This document shows positions 6,292 through 6,705 of a stretch of DNA of 6,705 bases, in pieces (the stretch's first letter is position 1; every line of letters begins with the position of its first letter). The notes under the pieces are model-generated. The model was not told where the DNA came from and made no database searches. It saw only the letters and a list, made by a program, of their open reading frames with translations. This stretch comes from Candidatus Zipacnadia bacterium. GTDB taxonomy: Bacteria; Armatimonadota; Zipacnadia; Zipacnadales; Zipacnadaceae. Location of the stretch: assembly GCA_029821215.1 (NCBI GenBank), contig JALGTV010000078.1, forward strand, positions 1-6,705. The letters run 5' to 3'. A program made the position numbers and the translations under genes.

Positions 6292-6382
6292 TAATAATAG
6301 TCCTCCTTCAGTAGCGGAAGAATAATCTGCGGATAAAATGTCGCTCTTACCGCACGGCTGGGCCGGGTTTTCCGCCTTCGCT

Positions 6383-6438
6383 GCAAAAAGAGCTGACTCC
6401 TCTGCCATAGTGCCTATGGCTACGGCGGCCGAGTCGGC
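6383..6438 (-). terminator. Candidate Rho-independent terminator downstream of the unknown gene
   Basis: Read on the minus strand, an inner perfect 7-bp hairpin (GCCATAG, loop GCA, CTATGGC; 6404-6420) is enclosed by GACTC/GAGTC (6431-6435 with 6395-6399), followed directly by AGC and TCTTTTTGC. The T-run and position, between the unknown gene's stop and the dnaG promoter, fit a terminator. The outer stem is interrupted by a large internal loop and one C-A mismatch, so strength is doubtful. Confidence 0.35.
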
Positions 6439-6482
6439 GGGCAAGCGCGGCGCTCAAGCCGTCTCTCGCACAGGTATAGCAA

Positions 6483-6539
6483 CGGTCTCGCTCCGGGAAT
6501 ATACTAAATGGCAGCGGCCTCGCCGCAGCGAGACCGCTG
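6483..6539 (-). repeat. Overlapping inverted repeats able to form two alternative hairpins
   Basis: In minus-strand RNA, arm A (6528-6539, CAGCGGTCTCGC) can pair with arm B (6512-6523, GCGAGGCCGCTG) over 12 bp with one G-U pair and a 4-base loop. The same arm can instead pair with arm C (6483-6492, AGCGAGACCG) over 10 perfect base pairs (6527-6536 with 6483-6492). The two pairings exclude each other. No T-run follows arm B or C. Confidence 0.5.
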
Positions 6540-6568
6540 GAAGAATAACGGACGGCTGACAGGAGAGA

Positions 6569-6705
6569 TTAGTCCCAGATGTGTATCCGGGTAACCTTCA
6601 TATCATGCAAAGTGAAGGCAATGTTGTTTTCTTCGCTATAGCGCAGGATGACATCACGGGAGAAGGTGCGGCTGGTGCCGCCAAAAGATACCGTAACCGA
6701 CCCTG
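6569..6705 (-). CDS. C-terminal end of an unrecognised protein, 5' part beyond the window
   Basis: The last 44 codons of a minus-strand frame that is open to the window edge, ending in TAA at 6569-6571. The residues alternate polar and hydrophobic (GSVTVSFGGTSRTFSRDVIL, then NNIAFTLHDMKVTRIHIWD), suggesting a beta-rich C-terminus. I do not recognise a family. It points toward dnaG, but the hairpin-rich gap of about 337 bp and the separate dnaG promoter suggest it is an independent transcription unit. The protein-like composition and co-direction support a real gene; the short length visible limits certainty. Confidence 0.6.
   Translation of the reverse strand, partial: GSVTVSFGGTSRTFSRDVILRYSEENNIAFTLHDMKVTRIHIWD

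Larger units (their letters stand above)
6232..6568. other. Intergenic region upstream of dnaG with promoter and several hairpins
   Basis: About 337 bp without a credible gene. Near dnaG it holds the operon promoter and an unused-looking, near-perfect Shine-Dalgarno AAGGAGG (6302-6308, minus). The part farther upstream is GC-rich and contains several inverted repeats, listed separately. I see no tRNA, no RNase P, SRP or tmRNA signature and no recognisable riboswitch core. The plus-strand frame 6338-6559 shows no protein-like pattern. Confidence 0.6.

Noticed and set aside
6338..6559. 73-residue plus-strand frame upstream of dnaG
   Set aside because: Falls on the inverted-repeat block, Ala/Arg-rich composition from GC-rich DNA, no ribosome-binding site or protein-like pattern.
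6330..6568. tRNA, 6S, SRP, tmRNA or known riboswitch in the dnaG leader
   Set aside because: No T-loop, CCA end, GGAAG-type SRP loop or recognisable riboswitch core on either strand.

Overview
The window is bacterial and chromosomal. It holds a dnaG-rpoD replication/transcription operon on the minus strand, flanked by small redox or metal-related genes. The primary sigma factor without its insert would be about 370 residues and lacks the proteobacterial type of spacer. It sits directly behind primase, as in the dnaG-sigA arrangement of Firmicutes. Together with TTG starts, purine-rich Shine-Dalgarno sites and consensus TATAAT boxes, this suggests a Firmicutes-like or related (possibly Chloroflexota-type), probably anaerobic lineage. 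The sequence alone does not fix the phylum.

Layout: 1-288 (minus) is the N-terminal part of a dinitrogenase iron-molybdenum-cofactor-domain (NifX/NifB-C-like) protein. About 356-741 (minus) is a PadR-family repressor whose 3' end looks frameshifted. Its promoter (773-801) overlaps a PadR-type palindrome (753-773), so it is probably autoregulated and likely co-transcribed with the NifX-like gene. Divergently, 984-1538 and 1598-2104 (plus) encode a membrane-anchored rhodanese and a MauE/DoxX-type four-helix redox membrane protein, a plausible thiol/persulfide pair. These converge, with only 14 bp between stop codons, on rpoD (2119-4206, minus). rpoD lies 6 bp behind dnaG (4213-6231, minus), and its ribosome-binding site is inside the dnaG 3' end. 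The dnaG leader (6232-6568) has a good promoter next to the gene and, further upstream, a block of hairpins including a terminator-like one. The 3' end of an unrecognised minus-strand gene enters at 6569-6705.

The outstanding feature is in rpoD. Between sigma regions 1.2 and 2.1 the gene carries an in-frame insert of about 325 residues. It is made of Big_5/SbsA-type Ig-like repeats with an exact 111-residue period. The insert begins in the second half of one repeat and ends after the first half of another, so it equals three repeats minus a 7-residue loop, in circularly permuted phase. All sigma core regions are intact around it. The insertion point matches the place where E. coli sigma-70 carries its non-conserved region, a site known to tolerate insertions. 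Extracellular-type Ig-like repeats inside a cytosolic housekeeping sigma factor are, to my knowledge, not described. An assembly or recombination chimera has to be excluded first.
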